Below, one piece after another: positions 38,437 to 47,594 of a DNA stretch of 64,000 nt (positions are counted from its first letter, which is position 1; each line of letters starts with the position of its first letter). Where the stretch lies: positions 364,839 to 428,838 of the forward strand of contig NZ_LGRV01000001.1 of assembly GCF_001278945.1 (NCBI RefSeq), given 5' to 3'. Both the position numbers and the translations under genes were made by a program. The stretch is from Lysinibacillus contaminans (lineage in GTDB: Bacteria; Bacillota; Bacilli; Bacillales_A; Planococcaceae). The notes below the pieces were generated by a model, which saw nothing but the letters and a program-made list of their open reading frames with translations, ran no database searches and had not been told where the DNA came from.

Positions 38437-38701
38437 GTTTAATGATATCTCCTTTCTCTATAAATTTAGAGAAAGCAACTGTACCGATAAACGATAAAAT
38501 CGCAAGCAACAAAATGATTTCAAGGAAAAAGGTCGTCTCCACTAAAATGGAAAACAGCCCGATTAACGAAATAAGTGATACACCAATAGAATCGAGTGCG
38601 ACTACTCGGTCAGATGAGGATGGCCCTTTGACCATACGATAAATAACCGGAATCATCGATAAGCAAATCACTACAATAGCACCAGTCATAAATGTTGTCA
38701 T
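38420..38701 (-). CDS. mrpF: Na+/H+ antiporter subunit MrpF
   Basis: 93-residue protein with three hydrophobic helices, including the family segment VKGPSSSDRVVALDSIGV. MrpF is also reported to contribute to cholate efflux in B. subtilis. It overlaps mrpE by four bases (ATGA) and mrpG by 17, so the three are translationally coupled. Confidence 0.93.
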   Translation of the reverse strand: MTTFMTGAIVVICLSMIPVIYRMVKGPSSSDRVVALDSIGVSLISLIGLFSILVETTFFLEIILLLAILSFIGTVAFSKFIEKGDIIKRDNSR

Positions 38702-39177
38702 GATTTACTCACCTCCAAAATCGCTTTTTCAAATGAATCTCTAATTGCCGCAATTGCTTCGTCTACATCACCAATGTCGATGGCGTGCACATATAAAACT
38801 TTAGCATCGTCAGACACATGTACAACGACTGTACCAGGCGTTAATGTAATAAGACTCGACAATAGCGTAATTTCCCAATCCCTAGTTAGTACAGTAGGGT
38901 AAGCAAAAAAGGCAGGCTGCATATCGAGTTCGGGCCTTAAAACTACCTTCAATACTTGAATATTCGCTAGGATTAATTCCTTCAAAAATATTAAAGTTAG
39001 TTTAATGATCGCCCATACACGTGCAAGATAAAGTCGTGTTGTGAAGAAGCGCCTCATGATTATAATCAAAATAACCCCTAGAATAAACCCGACAAGAAAT
39101 CCTGCCGCTGTAAAATTCGATGATAAGAACATCCAGACAAGGGCAAGAATAAAGTTTAACATGACTTGAAATGCCAT
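38698..39177 (-). CDS. mrpE: Na+/H+ antiporter subunit MrpE
   Basis: 159-residue protein with two or three N-terminal membrane helices and a cytoplasmic C-terminal domain (residues about 80-159). The family segment LITLTPGTVVVHVSDDAKVLYVHAID is present. It is thought to support assembly of the Mrp complex. GGGGGAT lies upstream of the ATG, 4 bases after mrpD. Confidence 0.93.
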   Translation of the reverse strand: MAFQVMLNFILALVWMFLSSNFTAAGFLVGFILGVILIIIMRRFFTTRLYLARVWAIIKLTLIFLKELILANIQVLKVVLRPELDMQPAFFAYPTVLTRDWEITLLSSLITLTPGTVVVHVSDDAKVLYVHAIDIGDVDEAIAAIRDSFEKAILEVSKS

Positions 39178-39181
39178 AGTC

Positions 39182-40669
39182 TTAATCCCCCTTCATCACA
39201 GCATCTATATAAATAGATGGGTCGTTTAATAATTTCGCAGCATCGTCCATAAATGGTGTTACCCATTCAGTACCAACACCGTATACAACGGTTACAAGTA
39301 CCAGTAAAACGGTCGGAACAAATAAGGTATTGTACACCTTTTTGTCGATAACCACGTTTGTTTCTTTTACCTCACCCCAGAAGGCGTAAAGGAAAATACG
39401 TATAACAGATAGCAACACTAGTAATGATGAAGCTAATATGAAAATACTGCTCCACATACTACCTGCTTCAAAACCGCCTTGTACAATTAACAGCTTGCCC
39501 ACGAATCCACTAAGTGGAGGAATCCCGGCCAAACTAAATGCCGCAATCAGATAAAACCAGCCAAGTGCAGGATATTTTTTAATGAGTCCGCCCATTTTCC
39601 GTAAATCGGACGTGCCAGTAATATAAATAATGATCCCAATGAGCATAAACAGAGCTGCTTTAATGAGCATGTCATGAATTAAATAGAACATCGCGCCTTC
39701 TAATGCTACTTCATTCATTTGTGAGACACCGAATAAAATGACGCCGACTGCAATGACGATATTATAAATAATAATGAGCTTTACATCAAAATACGCTAAA
39801 GCCCCTATACAGCCCGCAATAATTGTTAAAATGGCTAGTCCCATCAATAATTCATGTGTATACGATAAATCGTGCACGAAGAACAACGTATATGTACGTG
39901 TTATTGCGTAAATGCCGACTTTCGTAAGAAGTGCACCGAACAGTGCCAACACTGGGATTGGCGCCGCTGCATAGGACGTAGGAAGCCAGAAATATAACGG
40001 GAAAATTGCTGCTTTTAGCCCAAATACTAATAAGAACATGACTGCAATAACAGTGACGATTCCTGGTTGATTAATTTCACCAATTTTCACTGCGATATCT
40101 GCCATATTTAGCGTACCGACTACAGAGTATAAGAATGCTACTGTAATAACAAACAAAGCAGAAGAGATAACGTTAATTAAAATATATTTAATCGAGCCCA
40201 TGAATTGTTGTTTCTCGCCGCCAAGTACAATCAGTAAATACGATGACATTAATAACACTTCAAAGAACACGAATAAGTTGAAAATATCGCCTGTTGTAAA
40301 GGCTCCATTTACCCCAGTTAAAATGAACATGATACCTGGGTAATAAAAGAAGCGTTCACGTTCTTTCGTAATTAAGCCGAAGCCATACCATACGATAAAG
40401 AATGTAATAAGTAGTGTCGTCGTGACTAGTAGTGCGGACACCATATCGGACACCATTGTAATACCAAATGGGACTGGCCAATTGCCGAACGTCACTTTTT
40501 GAATACCATCACTTTTTACTTTGAATAGCAAGGATACTGCTGAAGCGAGCGCAAGCCCAATGCCAAGCAAGGCAAACGAACGTTGGTATTTTAAATTTTT
40601 CTGCCCGAACATTAAGATCATCCCGAAGAAAAACGGAATAATGATCGGCAGTAAAAGGAAGTTATTCAT
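39182..40669 (-). CDS. mrpD: Na+/H+ antiporter subunit MrpD
   Basis: 495-residue homologue of complex I subunit NuoN/NuoM with about fourteen membrane helices. Charged residues in membrane helices, as in FNLFVFFEVLLMSSYLL and GLKAAIFPLYFWLPTSYAAAP, mark the proton path. With MrpA it forms the ion-translocating core. The start is set at the ATG at 40669 (MNNFLLLP) after AGGAAG; earlier in-frame starts at 40675 and 40678 are possible. It overlaps mrpC. Confidence 0.94.
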   Translation of the reverse strand: MNNFLLLPIIIPFFFGMILMFGQKNLKYQRSFALLGIGLALASAVSLLFKVKSDGIQKVTFGNWPVPFGITMVSDMVSALLVTTTLLITFFIVWYGFGLITKERERFFYYPGIMFILTGVNGAFTTGDIFNLFVFFEVLLMSSYLLIVLGGEKQQFMGSIKYILINVISSALFVITVAFLYSVVGTLNMADIAVKIGEINQPGIVTVIAVMFLLVFGLKAAIFPLYFWLPTSYAAAPIPVLALFGALLTKVGIYAITRTYTLFFVHDLSYTHELLMGLAILTIIAGCIGALAYFDVKLIIIYNIVIAVGVILFGVSQMNEVALEGAMFYLIHDMLIKAALFMLIGIIIYITGTSDLRKMGGLIKKYPALGWFYLIAAFSLAGIPPLSGFVGKLLIVQGGFEAGSMWSSIFILASSLLVLLSVIRIFLYAFWGEVKETNVVIDKKVYNTLFVPTVLLVLVTVVYGVGTEWVTPFMDDAAKLLNDPSIYIDAVMKGD

Positions 40670-41003
40670 CCTCATCACTTCCTCTCATTAAGCTAATATC
40701 ATCTGTCTCTAGTTCCTGGTACGAACGATAAGCAAGCACTAGGAAGAAAGCTGTTACGCCAAAGCTAATTACGATTGCCGTTAAAATTAGCGCCTGTGGA
40801 AGAGGGTCAGCAAATGTTTTTGCACCTTCATCTAATACAGGTGGCGCTTCACCGCCAAGACCACCCATCGTAAGAATAAGTAAATGGGCACCGTGACTGA
40901 GAAGACCAGTACCGATAATTATGCGTAATAAACTTTTCGATAAAATTAAATAAACAGCGGCCATAAATAAAAAGCCGATTGTAAATGCCATAAGTATTTC
41001 CAT
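40662..41003 (-). CDS. mrpC: Na+/H+ antiporter subunit MrpC
   Basis: 113-residue NuoK-like protein with three membrane helices and a conserved acidic C-terminal tail. LSHGAHLLILTMGG and the PLPQALILTAIVISFGVTA segment are characteristic. Its start overlaps the mrpB stop by one base. Confidence 0.94.
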   Translation of the reverse strand: MEILMAFTIGFLFMAAVYLILSKSLLRIIIGTGLLSHGAHLLILTMGGLGGEAPPVLDEGAKTFADPLPQALILTAIVISFGVTAFFLVLAYRSYQELETDDISLMRGSDEDE

Positions 41004-41425
41004 TATTCATCCTCCCCAATTGTTTGAATAATGGTCATCGTCACGCCGACGACAACACAATAAACCCCACCATCAAAAAGCATCGCCGTATGCAATGACT
41101 GTTTGCCTAGAAGTGGCAGATTGTAATAATCGAAGAAATGCGTGAAGAATGGTTTGCCCAATAGCATGGGGAAAGCCGCTGTTCCAAGAGCTAAAAGCAA
41201 ACCTATCGCTGTTAAGTACGTATAATTAATTGGTAATACGCTACGTACAGTTTTTAAATCAAATGCTAATACAAGCAATACGATGGCACTGGCCGTTAAT
41301 AAGCCGCCAACGAAGCCTCCTCCAGGTGTATAATGTCCAGCCATAAAAATATGAATGGAGAAGAAGAAAATAATGAAGAAAACGATTTTAGCTGTGAATT
41401 GAAGAATCACATCATTTGTTCTCAT
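41003..41425 (-). CDS. mrpB: Na+/H+ antiporter subunit MrpB
   Basis: 140-residue protein with four membrane helices and the family motif GGGFVGGLLTASAIVLLVLAF. It is related to the C-terminal part of MrpA. Its start lies 14 bases inside the end of mrpA. Confidence 0.94.
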   Translation of the reverse strand: MRTNDVILQFTAKIVFFIIFFFSIHIFMAGHYTPGGGFVGGLLTASAIVLLVLAFDLKTVRSVLPINYTYLTAIGLLLALGTAAFPMLLGKPFFTHFFDYYNLPLLGKQSLHTAMLFDGGVYCVVVGVTMTIIQTIGEDE

Positions 41426-43826
41426 GTGCTTTCCCCTTTCTATTCATACGAAGCTTAATCATTGCTAGAATTCCAATACCTGCAATGCTTAGTACTGCGA
41501 TTTCAAATAATGTATCGAAGCCACGATAATCTACAAGTATTACGTTGACGATATTACCGCCACCCGCTAAAGAATACACAGTTTCTTCATAATACTTAGA
41601 TATGGATGGTACTAATTTTTGCGAATGTGCTGATAATGCTACAAGAGTAACCATCACACCGACAGCAACCGAAATAATCGCACGATTTACTTGGAAGCGT
41701 ATGCGTTCCTCAGACTTACCAAGCTTAGGTAAATGATAAAATGCTAGTAAAAATAATGCTACAGAAATTGTTTCAATTACAAGCTGTGTTAATGCTAAGT
41801 CTGGTGCATTGAAGATGACAAAGAATAATGCAACTGTATAGCCGACTGCACCTAAACCGATAATCGCAGTCAAACGAGATTTCGCTAAAAGTGCAATACA
41901 TGTACCACAGATAAGAACTATGATTAAAATAACGCCATAAGGGTGAATTGGCGCTGCGCCTTTAAAGGTAAATGTAAATGCATCTTTCACGATTAATGTA
42001 CCAATGACAATCACTACAATGGCACTAAACATATACAGTAAATAATGGCGCATAGACCCTGTCATATACAGACGAGACACACGGTTCAGCCCGACATCTA
42101 GACCAAGCATTATTTTGTCATAGAAATTATTTAATGTCAGTGCACGTGGGAAAGCGTTGTATAGTCCTTGCCACTTCGGAAGTGCGACAAACAATAAAAC
42201 CCCAACAAGCACGATTCCAATCGTCATAAATAATTCTGGTGATAGCCCGTGCCAAGCTTGCACGTGAATATCTATATCCCCCGGTGCACTATATAAAAAT
42301 GGTTGAATCGCATAGACTGCCGGTTTTACAAACGTATCTCCAATAATGTTCGGGATGAAGAAAATCGTCACAACAAAGGCCGCTAAAATCATTGGTGAAA
42401 TCAACATACCAATCGGAGCCTCATGAGGTTTATGTGGCAGTTGCTCTGGTTTGTATTTCCCGGAAAATGTGTGGAATACAAAGTAAAAACTATAGATAAA
42501 TGTAAAAATACTTGCAACCCATGCGACAATAGGGAATAAAACACCCCATGTATCAAAACCAAACAAATCAAAATTTTGTAATGAAAGCATGGCAGTTAAG
42601 AACATTTCTTTACTTAAGAAGCCGTTAAATGGTGGAAGTCCAGCCATTGAAAAGGTTCCGATTGCAGCTACTGTAAAGCTAAGTGGCATAATGCTCATTA
42701 AACCACCAAGTTTGCGAATATCGCGGGTACCCGTTTCATGATCAATAATACCTGCAATCATAAATAGACTACCTTTAAAGGTAGCATGGTTAATGAGGTG
42801 GAAGATTGCTGCAAAGGCCGCATACTTAAACACGGTATCGGCAGCACCATTGACATGAAATGCCACAGCACCTGCACCTAATAAGGACATAATAAGTCCC
42901 AACTGACTGACTGTAGAAAAGGCTAAAATACCTTTTAAGTCTGTTTGTTTTACTGCAAAGAAAGAACCCCAGAATAAAGTTAGCAAACCTACGCCTGTAA
43001 CGAGCCATACCCAAAGTTCAGAAACAGCAAAAATAGGTGTAAAACGAGCTACTAAGTAGATACCCGCTTTTACCATCGTTGCGGAGTGAAGGTATGCGCT
43101 GACTGGTGTCGGTGCTTCCATAGCATCCGGCAGCCAAATGTAAAATGGGAACTGTGCAGACTTAGTGAATGCACCAAGTAATATTAGAACGAGTGACCAA
43201 GTAAACCATGGATGCTGCATTAACTCAGGTGCCATGGCAATGAGTTCACGAATAGAATACGTATCCCCCATTAAATATAGAAGGATAAATCCTCCTAGCA
43301 TCATTAAACCGCCGCCAACTGTAATGATCATGGATTTAAGTGCACCAAAGCGAGATGCATCTCGAGTGTACCAATAACCAATCAATAAGAAGGATGAAAT
43401 CGACGTTAATTCCCAGAAGAAATACAAAGTAATTAAATGGTCCGATTGCACAACACCAAGCATTGCGGTCATGAATAATAATAGGTAAACATAAAAGTTA
43501 TGCAATTTTTCTTTATGCTTATCTAAATAAAAAATGGAGTAAAGAACAACAAGTGAGCCGATTCCAGTAATAAGTAAGGAGAACAATAAGCTAAGTCCGT
43601 CTAAATAGGACACGACGGAAATATCAAGCGATGGAATCCAAGGGAGCTCAGCAAGAAAAACTTCTCCCTTTGCCACTTTCGCTATATACGTTGCATAAAT
43701 AATAGCGAGTGTAGCAGGTACTGCAAGGACAAACCAGCCCGTGTGGATATTTTTGACACTTTTATATAAAAAAGGTACGAATATCGCTGCAAGCATAGGG
43801 ATGAAAATATAGAGTACTTGTGACAA
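41412..43826 (-). CDS. mrpA: Na+/H+ antiporter subunit MrpA
   Basis: 804-residue largest subunit: an N-terminal NuoL/ND5-like antiporter module (residues 1 to about 500, with FFWELTSISSFLLIGYW and FPFYIWLPDAMEAPTPVSAYLH) and a C-terminal extension of about 300 residues with MrpB-like helices. The Mrp complex exports Na+ in exchange for H+ and supports growth at high pH and salt. The start is TTG 43826 after GGAGG. All seven mrp genes are intact and in canonical order on the minus strand. Confidence 0.95.
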   Translation of the reverse strand: MSQVLYIFIPMLAAIFVPFLYKSVKNIHTGWFVLAVPATLAIIYATYIAKVAKGEVFLAELPWIPSLDISVVSYLDGLSLLFSLLITGIGSLVVLYSIFYLDKHKEKLHNFYVYLLLFMTAMLGVVQSDHLITLYFFWELTSISSFLLIGYWYTRDASRFGALKSMIITVGGGLMMLGGFILLYLMGDTYSIRELIAMAPELMQHPWFTWSLVLILLGAFTKSAQFPFYIWLPDAMEAPTPVSAYLHSATMVKAGIYLVARFTPIFAVSELWVWLVTGVGLLTLFWGSFFAVKQTDLKGILAFSTVSQLGLIMSLLGAGAVAFHVNGAADTVFKYAAFAAIFHLINHATFKGSLFMIAGIIDHETGTRDIRKLGGLMSIMPLSFTVAAIGTFSMAGLPPFNGFLSKEMFLTAMLSLQNFDLFGFDTWGVLFPIVAWVASIFTFIYSFYFVFHTFSGKYKPEQLPHKPHEAPIGMLISPMILAAFVVTIFFIPNIIGDTFVKPAVYAIQPFLYSAPGDIDIHVQAWHGLSPELFMTIGIVLVGVLLFVALPKWQGLYNAFPRALTLNNFYDKIMLGLDVGLNRVSRLYMTGSMRHYLLYMFSAIVVIVIGTLIVKDAFTFTFKGAAPIHPYGVILIIVLICGTCIALLAKSRLTAIIGLGAVGYTVALFFVIFNAPDLALTQLVIETISVALFLLAFYHLPKLGKSEERIRFQVNRAIISVAVGVMVTLVALSAHSQKLVPSISKYYEETVYSLAGGGNIVNVILVDYRGFDTLFEIAVLSIAGIGILAMIKLRMNRKGKAHENK

Positions 43827-43978
43827 AAAAATCCTCCTTTATGCAATAATACTAGTAATTATAGCGCATTTTTTAATGTAATGCATACGTACCATGGGAA
43901 TTAGCTTGCGGGAGTATGTGAAATATAGCTATATTATATATAGGAAGTTATCAAAGAAAAAAAGAGGAAATTTTTTTT

Positions 43979-44542
43979 ATGAAAAATCCATATTTATACG
44001 GTTATTTACCTTTAATAACGATATTATTATTTAGTTTGACGTTCGGTATGTACGCGGTCGGCGTATCATTGCAATTATTCCAGTCAATTGGTGTGTATTC
44101 CGGTATGCGCGAATTTTTATCAGATTTTGAGTTGCGTATTTTTTTACTAATTGTATTTGCATTAATTTTCTTTATGGTATTTTCAGCACTGAAATTAATT
44201 GGAGAAACCATCCATGAGTTAGGAATGTTGTTTTTCTCGAAGGACAATGAAGGAGAGACGATGAGCCAAGCACGTGGTGGTTACATAGTTCTCTTTCTTG
44301 GTGCAACGTGTTCAGCTTTTGCAATTCAATCGTTGTACTTTTTAGTTGGAATCTTTGTCATCACGATTATTATGTACTTTATTTTCGTTATTTATAAGAT
44401 GAGTAATTTTTTATCTGTTGGCGGAACAGTTGGTTTACTTATTTTCGAGGTACTTTCGTGGATGCTGTTATTATCTCTCATTGTCTATGTTGTACTTAAA
44501 TTATATAACGGTATTTTGGCGAGCTTACCATTCGCACAATAA
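43979..44542 (+). CDS. yufK: YufK-like membrane protein (DUF5366)
   Basis: 187-residue membrane protein with five or so hydrophobic segments and a polar loop in the middle (SKDNEGETMSQARGG). It matches the B. subtilis YufK type in length and N-terminal pattern (GYLPLITILLFSLTFGMYA) and in position between mrp and pbpD. The function is unknown. It is divergent from mrpA. The ribosome site is GAGGAA. Confidence 0.72.
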   Translation: MKNPYLYGYLPLITILLFSLTFGMYAVGVSLQLFQSIGVYSGMREFLSDFELRIFLLIVFALIFFMVFSALKLIGETIHELGMLFFSKDNEGETMSQARGGYIVLFLGATCSAFAIQSLYFLVGIFVITIIMYFIFVIYKMSNFLSVGGTVGLLIFEVLSWMLLLSLIVYVVLKLYNGILASLPFAQ

Positions 44543-44602
44543 TTTCTTTGTAATCGTTTATGAGCGTTTGTTCAAGGAATCCGTTGCTTTCAGAGATAGT
44601 AG

Positions 44603-44631
44603 AAGGAGATGCTTTAGTATCTCCTTTTTAT
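44603..44631 (+). terminator. Terminator between yufK and pbpD
   Basis: AAGGAGAT pairs with ATCTCCTT around an eight-base loop, followed by T. The short stem may also help the convergent pbpD. Confidence 0.8.
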
Positions 44632-46481
44632 TATTCTAGTAACACATTAAATAGTTTGTGATGAATTTTGTATGCTTCTAATTCTTCCATAGATTGTGGT
44701 TTGTCGTAGCCAAGCCATACTGCCGCTGTGTACTCATCGTTCAATCCTGCAAGCCAATAATCTCTGTAATCATTGGTTGTGCCTGTTTTAGCACCTACAT
44801 AATTGCTATTACTGTAAACACCTTGCCCAGTGCCATTTGCGACTACATCGGCTAATAAGGAGCGCATGTACTTCACTGTTTTAGGAGACCAAATTTGGTC
44901 CCGAGCTGTATCCGAGTTATACAACACAGTGCCATCACTTGCCGTCACTTTACGAATGCTATGCGCGAGGGCATACGAACCATCGATAAAGCTTGTGTAG
45001 GCATCTGCTAGTTCGATTGCAGTAACACCGTATGTTAATCCACCCAAGGAAGCAGCGTAGTTATGGTCCTGAGCAACGATTGATCGGAAATGGAAGCGGT
45101 CCAGATAACTAAATGCCGTTTCTATGCCCACTGTATTAAAGAGACGCACAGCAGACGTATTGTAACTGTGTCGGAATGCTGTCTGAATTGACACATCCCC
45201 GTACACATAGCCGCCGTAGTTTTGCGGACAAAAAGAACCGACGCAGTAATTGCGACCACTTACAGTCGAGTCAGGTGTGTGCGCTGTTGTTTCAAAAAAA
45301 GGTGCATAAACAGCTAAAGGCTTAAATGCAGATCCCGGCTGCCGCATACCTTGATAGGCACGATGATAATCAAACTTTTCATAGTCTTTTCCCGCATATA
45401 GGCTGACAATTTCACGAGTTGCATTGTTGATGACAGCTCCAGCTGCCTGTAATTCTCCTGAACCTAAAATTGTCGTCATGAGATCTTCATCATGCGTTTG
45501 CTTGTCAGGGTCAAGTGCTGTGTAAATAGTTAGGCCATTTTGATATAAAAAATTTAAACGCTCGTCAAGCTGATTTCTAATCGTTTTCTTTTCTTCCTCG
45601 CTTTTCGCTTTCACAAGGCGATCAGAAAAACCGTCTTTTTCAGCAACAAGCCAGCGAAGCTCTTGCAAAACATATGTACTATACATAGGAAAGCTCTGCA
45701 ATTTGTTTTTTACGTTTAATGTAATCGTTTCTGCTTTGTAGGTAGCCACTTCAGCTTCGGTTAGTGTACTACTTGATGCAAGTGTATCGAGTAATCGTTC
45801 TTGCCTCGCTTTTGTATTATCAAAATTTTTCAAAGGATTATAGAGCGATGGGTTGTTTGGGATGGCCGAGATAAAAGCCATTTCTGCAACTGATAATTCC
45901 TTCAAAGATTTTTGGAAATAATAGGTTGCAGCAGCACCAATACCGTATACCTGATTACTAAAATAGGATTCATTTAAATACATCGTTAAAATGGTCTCTT
46001 TATCAAATTCTTGTTCAAGCTCATGGGCATAAAAGAGTTCTGTTAGTTTTCGTTCATATGTTTTTTCTTCTGATAAATAACGCATACGGACGAGCTGCTG
46101 TGTAATTGTACTGCCGCCTTGCGAAATGCCGCTATCATTTGAGTTTGCGATAACTGCTCGTGTAATTGCACTTAAATCAAAACCAATATGTTGATAAAAG
46201 TCTGCATCCTCACTAACAATAAAAATTTCTTGTGCGATTTGAGGAATTTCTTGCAATGTCAGTGGCTGTCTCCACTCCACGTACTCCTCGCTATACGTCT
46301 GCCCATTCTTATCAATAAGCGTGACCGGAAGCTGTGCCTGTACCTCTGGTAAACGAATAGCATCGGTAATCTGTTCTTCATGTGCTTTAGCAATACTTAT
46401 TTCAGTCCATATATTGTCTCCGATCCACCAAAGAATCGGTAAGGATAAAAAAATTAATAAAAAGCCAAAAGCCTTGTTCAT
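44631..46481 (-). CDS. pbpD: Class A penicillin-binding protein (bifunctional), PbpD-like
   Basis: 616-residue cell-wall synthase. An N-terminal membrane anchor (AFGFLLIFLSLPILWW) is followed by a GT51 glycosyltransferase domain (EDADFYQHIGFD, GGSTITQQLVR) and a transpeptidase domain with SxxK in GSAFKP, SxN in SYNT and KTGT. It polymerises and cross-links peptidoglycan outside the cell. Position next to yufK and overall length fit B. subtilis PbpD (PBP4). The ATG follows GGAGGT. Confidence 0.9.
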   Translation of the reverse strand: MNKAFGFLLIFLSLPILWWIGDNIWTEISIAKAHEEQITDAIRLPEVQAQLPVTLIDKNGQTYSEEYVEWRQPLTLQEIPQIAQEIFIVSEDADFYQHIGFDLSAITRAVIANSNDSGISQGGSTITQQLVRMRYLSEEKTYERKLTELFYAHELEQEFDKETILTMYLNESYFSNQVYGIGAAATYYFQKSLKELSVAEMAFISAIPNNPSLYNPLKNFDNTKARQERLLDTLASSSTLTEAEVATYKAETITLNVKNKLQSFPMYSTYVLQELRWLVAEKDGFSDRLVKAKSEEEKKTIRNQLDERLNFLYQNGLTIYTALDPDKQTHDEDLMTTILGSGELQAAGAVINNATREIVSLYAGKDYEKFDYHRAYQGMRQPGSAFKPLAVYAPFFETTAHTPDSTVSGRNYCVGSFCPQNYGGYVYGDVSIQTAFRHSYNTSAVRLFNTVGIETAFSYLDRFHFRSIVAQDHNYAASLGGLTYGVTAIELADAYTSFIDGSYALAHSIRKVTASDGTVLYNSDTARDQIWSPKTVKYMRSLLADVVANGTGQGVYSNSNYVGAKTGTTNDYRDYWLAGLNDEYTAAVWLGYDKPQSMEELEAYKIHHKLFNVLLE

Positions 46482-46740
46482 ATGTACCTCCAGTCAATCA
46501 AGTTCTTCCAAGATATTACCTTTAATCAACAGAATAGCATATTTTATAGCGTTGCAAAGTGACCTAGATGCAAATAAGTCATATTAGCTATTTCAAAAAT
46601 AAAACGAAAAGTGCAAAAATCGTCAATACTTGGGTGGAGAAAACATACAGGAATTGTGTTAGACTAATATGAGGTCAGGGAAGATGACATATTATCTTTC
46701 CATTGAAACTGAAATTTTACATTTTAAAGGAGAGACTCCC

Positions 46741-47328
46741 ATGTTTCCACAATTAACAAAAGAAGTACAAGCAGGCGAAGTACTAGTAGAAATGAATACA
46801 ACTTTAGGTGCAATAAAAATTAAATTATTCCCAGAGCAAGCGCCAAAAACAGTCGAGAACTTCTTAGGTCATGCTAAATCTGGCTACTATGACGGTATCA
46901 TTTTCCACCGTGTTATCCAAGATTTCATGATTCAAGGTGGCGACCCAACAGGTACAGGTATGGGAGGCGAATCAATCTGGGGTAGTTCTTTCGAAGATGA
47001 ATTCTCTGATGAGTTATTCAACTTACGTGGTGCACTATCTATGGCTAACGCTGGTCCAAACACAAATGGTTCTCAATTTTTCATCGTACAAATGAAGAAC
47101 TTACCAAGTGATATGCTACGTCAATTACAAGGTGCTGGTTTCCCAGAAGAAATCATTACTGCATATGCTGAAAATGGTGGTACACCTTGGTTAGACCATA
47201 AACATACAGTATTTGGTCATGTTGTTGAAGGTATGGATATCATTGACAAAATTGCCGAAGTAGAAAAAGACGGCCGTGACAAACCACTTGAAGATATTAA
47301 AATCGAGTCAATTACAGTTTTTGAATAA
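46741..47328 (+). CDS. ppiB: Peptidyl-prolyl cis-trans isomerase, cyclophilin type
   Basis: 195-residue cytoplasmic cyclophilin. The active-site segments [26 protein letters not shown] and [16 protein letters not shown] are present. The start is the ATG at 46741 after AAAGGAG; an in-frame extension to 46669 lacks a site. The 259-base gap before it holds no other gene that I could find. A small membrane-protein gene follows after 25 bases. Confidence 0.94.
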   Translation: MFPQLTKEVQAGEVLVEMNTTLGAIKIKLFPEQAPKTVENFLGHAKSGYYDGIIFHRVIQDFMIQGGDPTGTGMGGESIWGSSFEDEFSDELFNLRGALSMANAGPNTNGSQFFIVQMKNLPSDMLRQLQGAGFPEEIITAYAENGGTPWLDHKHTVFGHVVEGMDIIDKIAEVEKDGRDKPLEDIKIESITVFE

Positions 47329-47353
47329 TAAATTGTAAGGAAGTGTAGAAAAT

Positions 47354-47551
47354 ATGCCTTTTTTGTATTTTCCAGATGATAAATCTGCATATATCCCAGC
47401 TGCAATAGAATTTTTAGTGATTCTAATTTTATGTATTGCCGTATTTTTGATGTTCAAAAAGATTTCGAAAAAGCAAGAAATGAAAGCGCAGGAAATTGAA
47501 GCACGTATTCTCGGTGAAAGAAATAAAGTAAATAGCAATCAGAATATATAA
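47354..47551 (+). CDS. Small single-span membrane protein
   Basis: 65-residue hypothetical protein with one membrane helix (AAIEFLVILILCIAVFLMF, residues 16-34) and a charged coiled-coil-like C-terminus (KKISKKQEMKAQEIEARI). AAGGAAGTG precedes the ATG, and a strong terminator follows the stop. It is probably co-transcribed with ppiB. No family recognised. Confidence 0.7.
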   Translation: MPFLYFPDDKSAYIPAAIEFLVILILCIAVFLMFKKISKKQEMKAQEIEARILGERNKVNSNQNI

Positions 47552-47555
47552 AGAA

Positions 47556-47594
47556 AAACGAGATGCCTCAAATGTTGAGGCATCTCGTTTTTTA
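47556..47594. terminator. Bidirectional terminator
   Basis: AAACGAGATGCCTCAA pairs perfectly with its complement over a three-base loop, with A and T tracts on the two sides; serves both convergent genes. Confidence 0.93.
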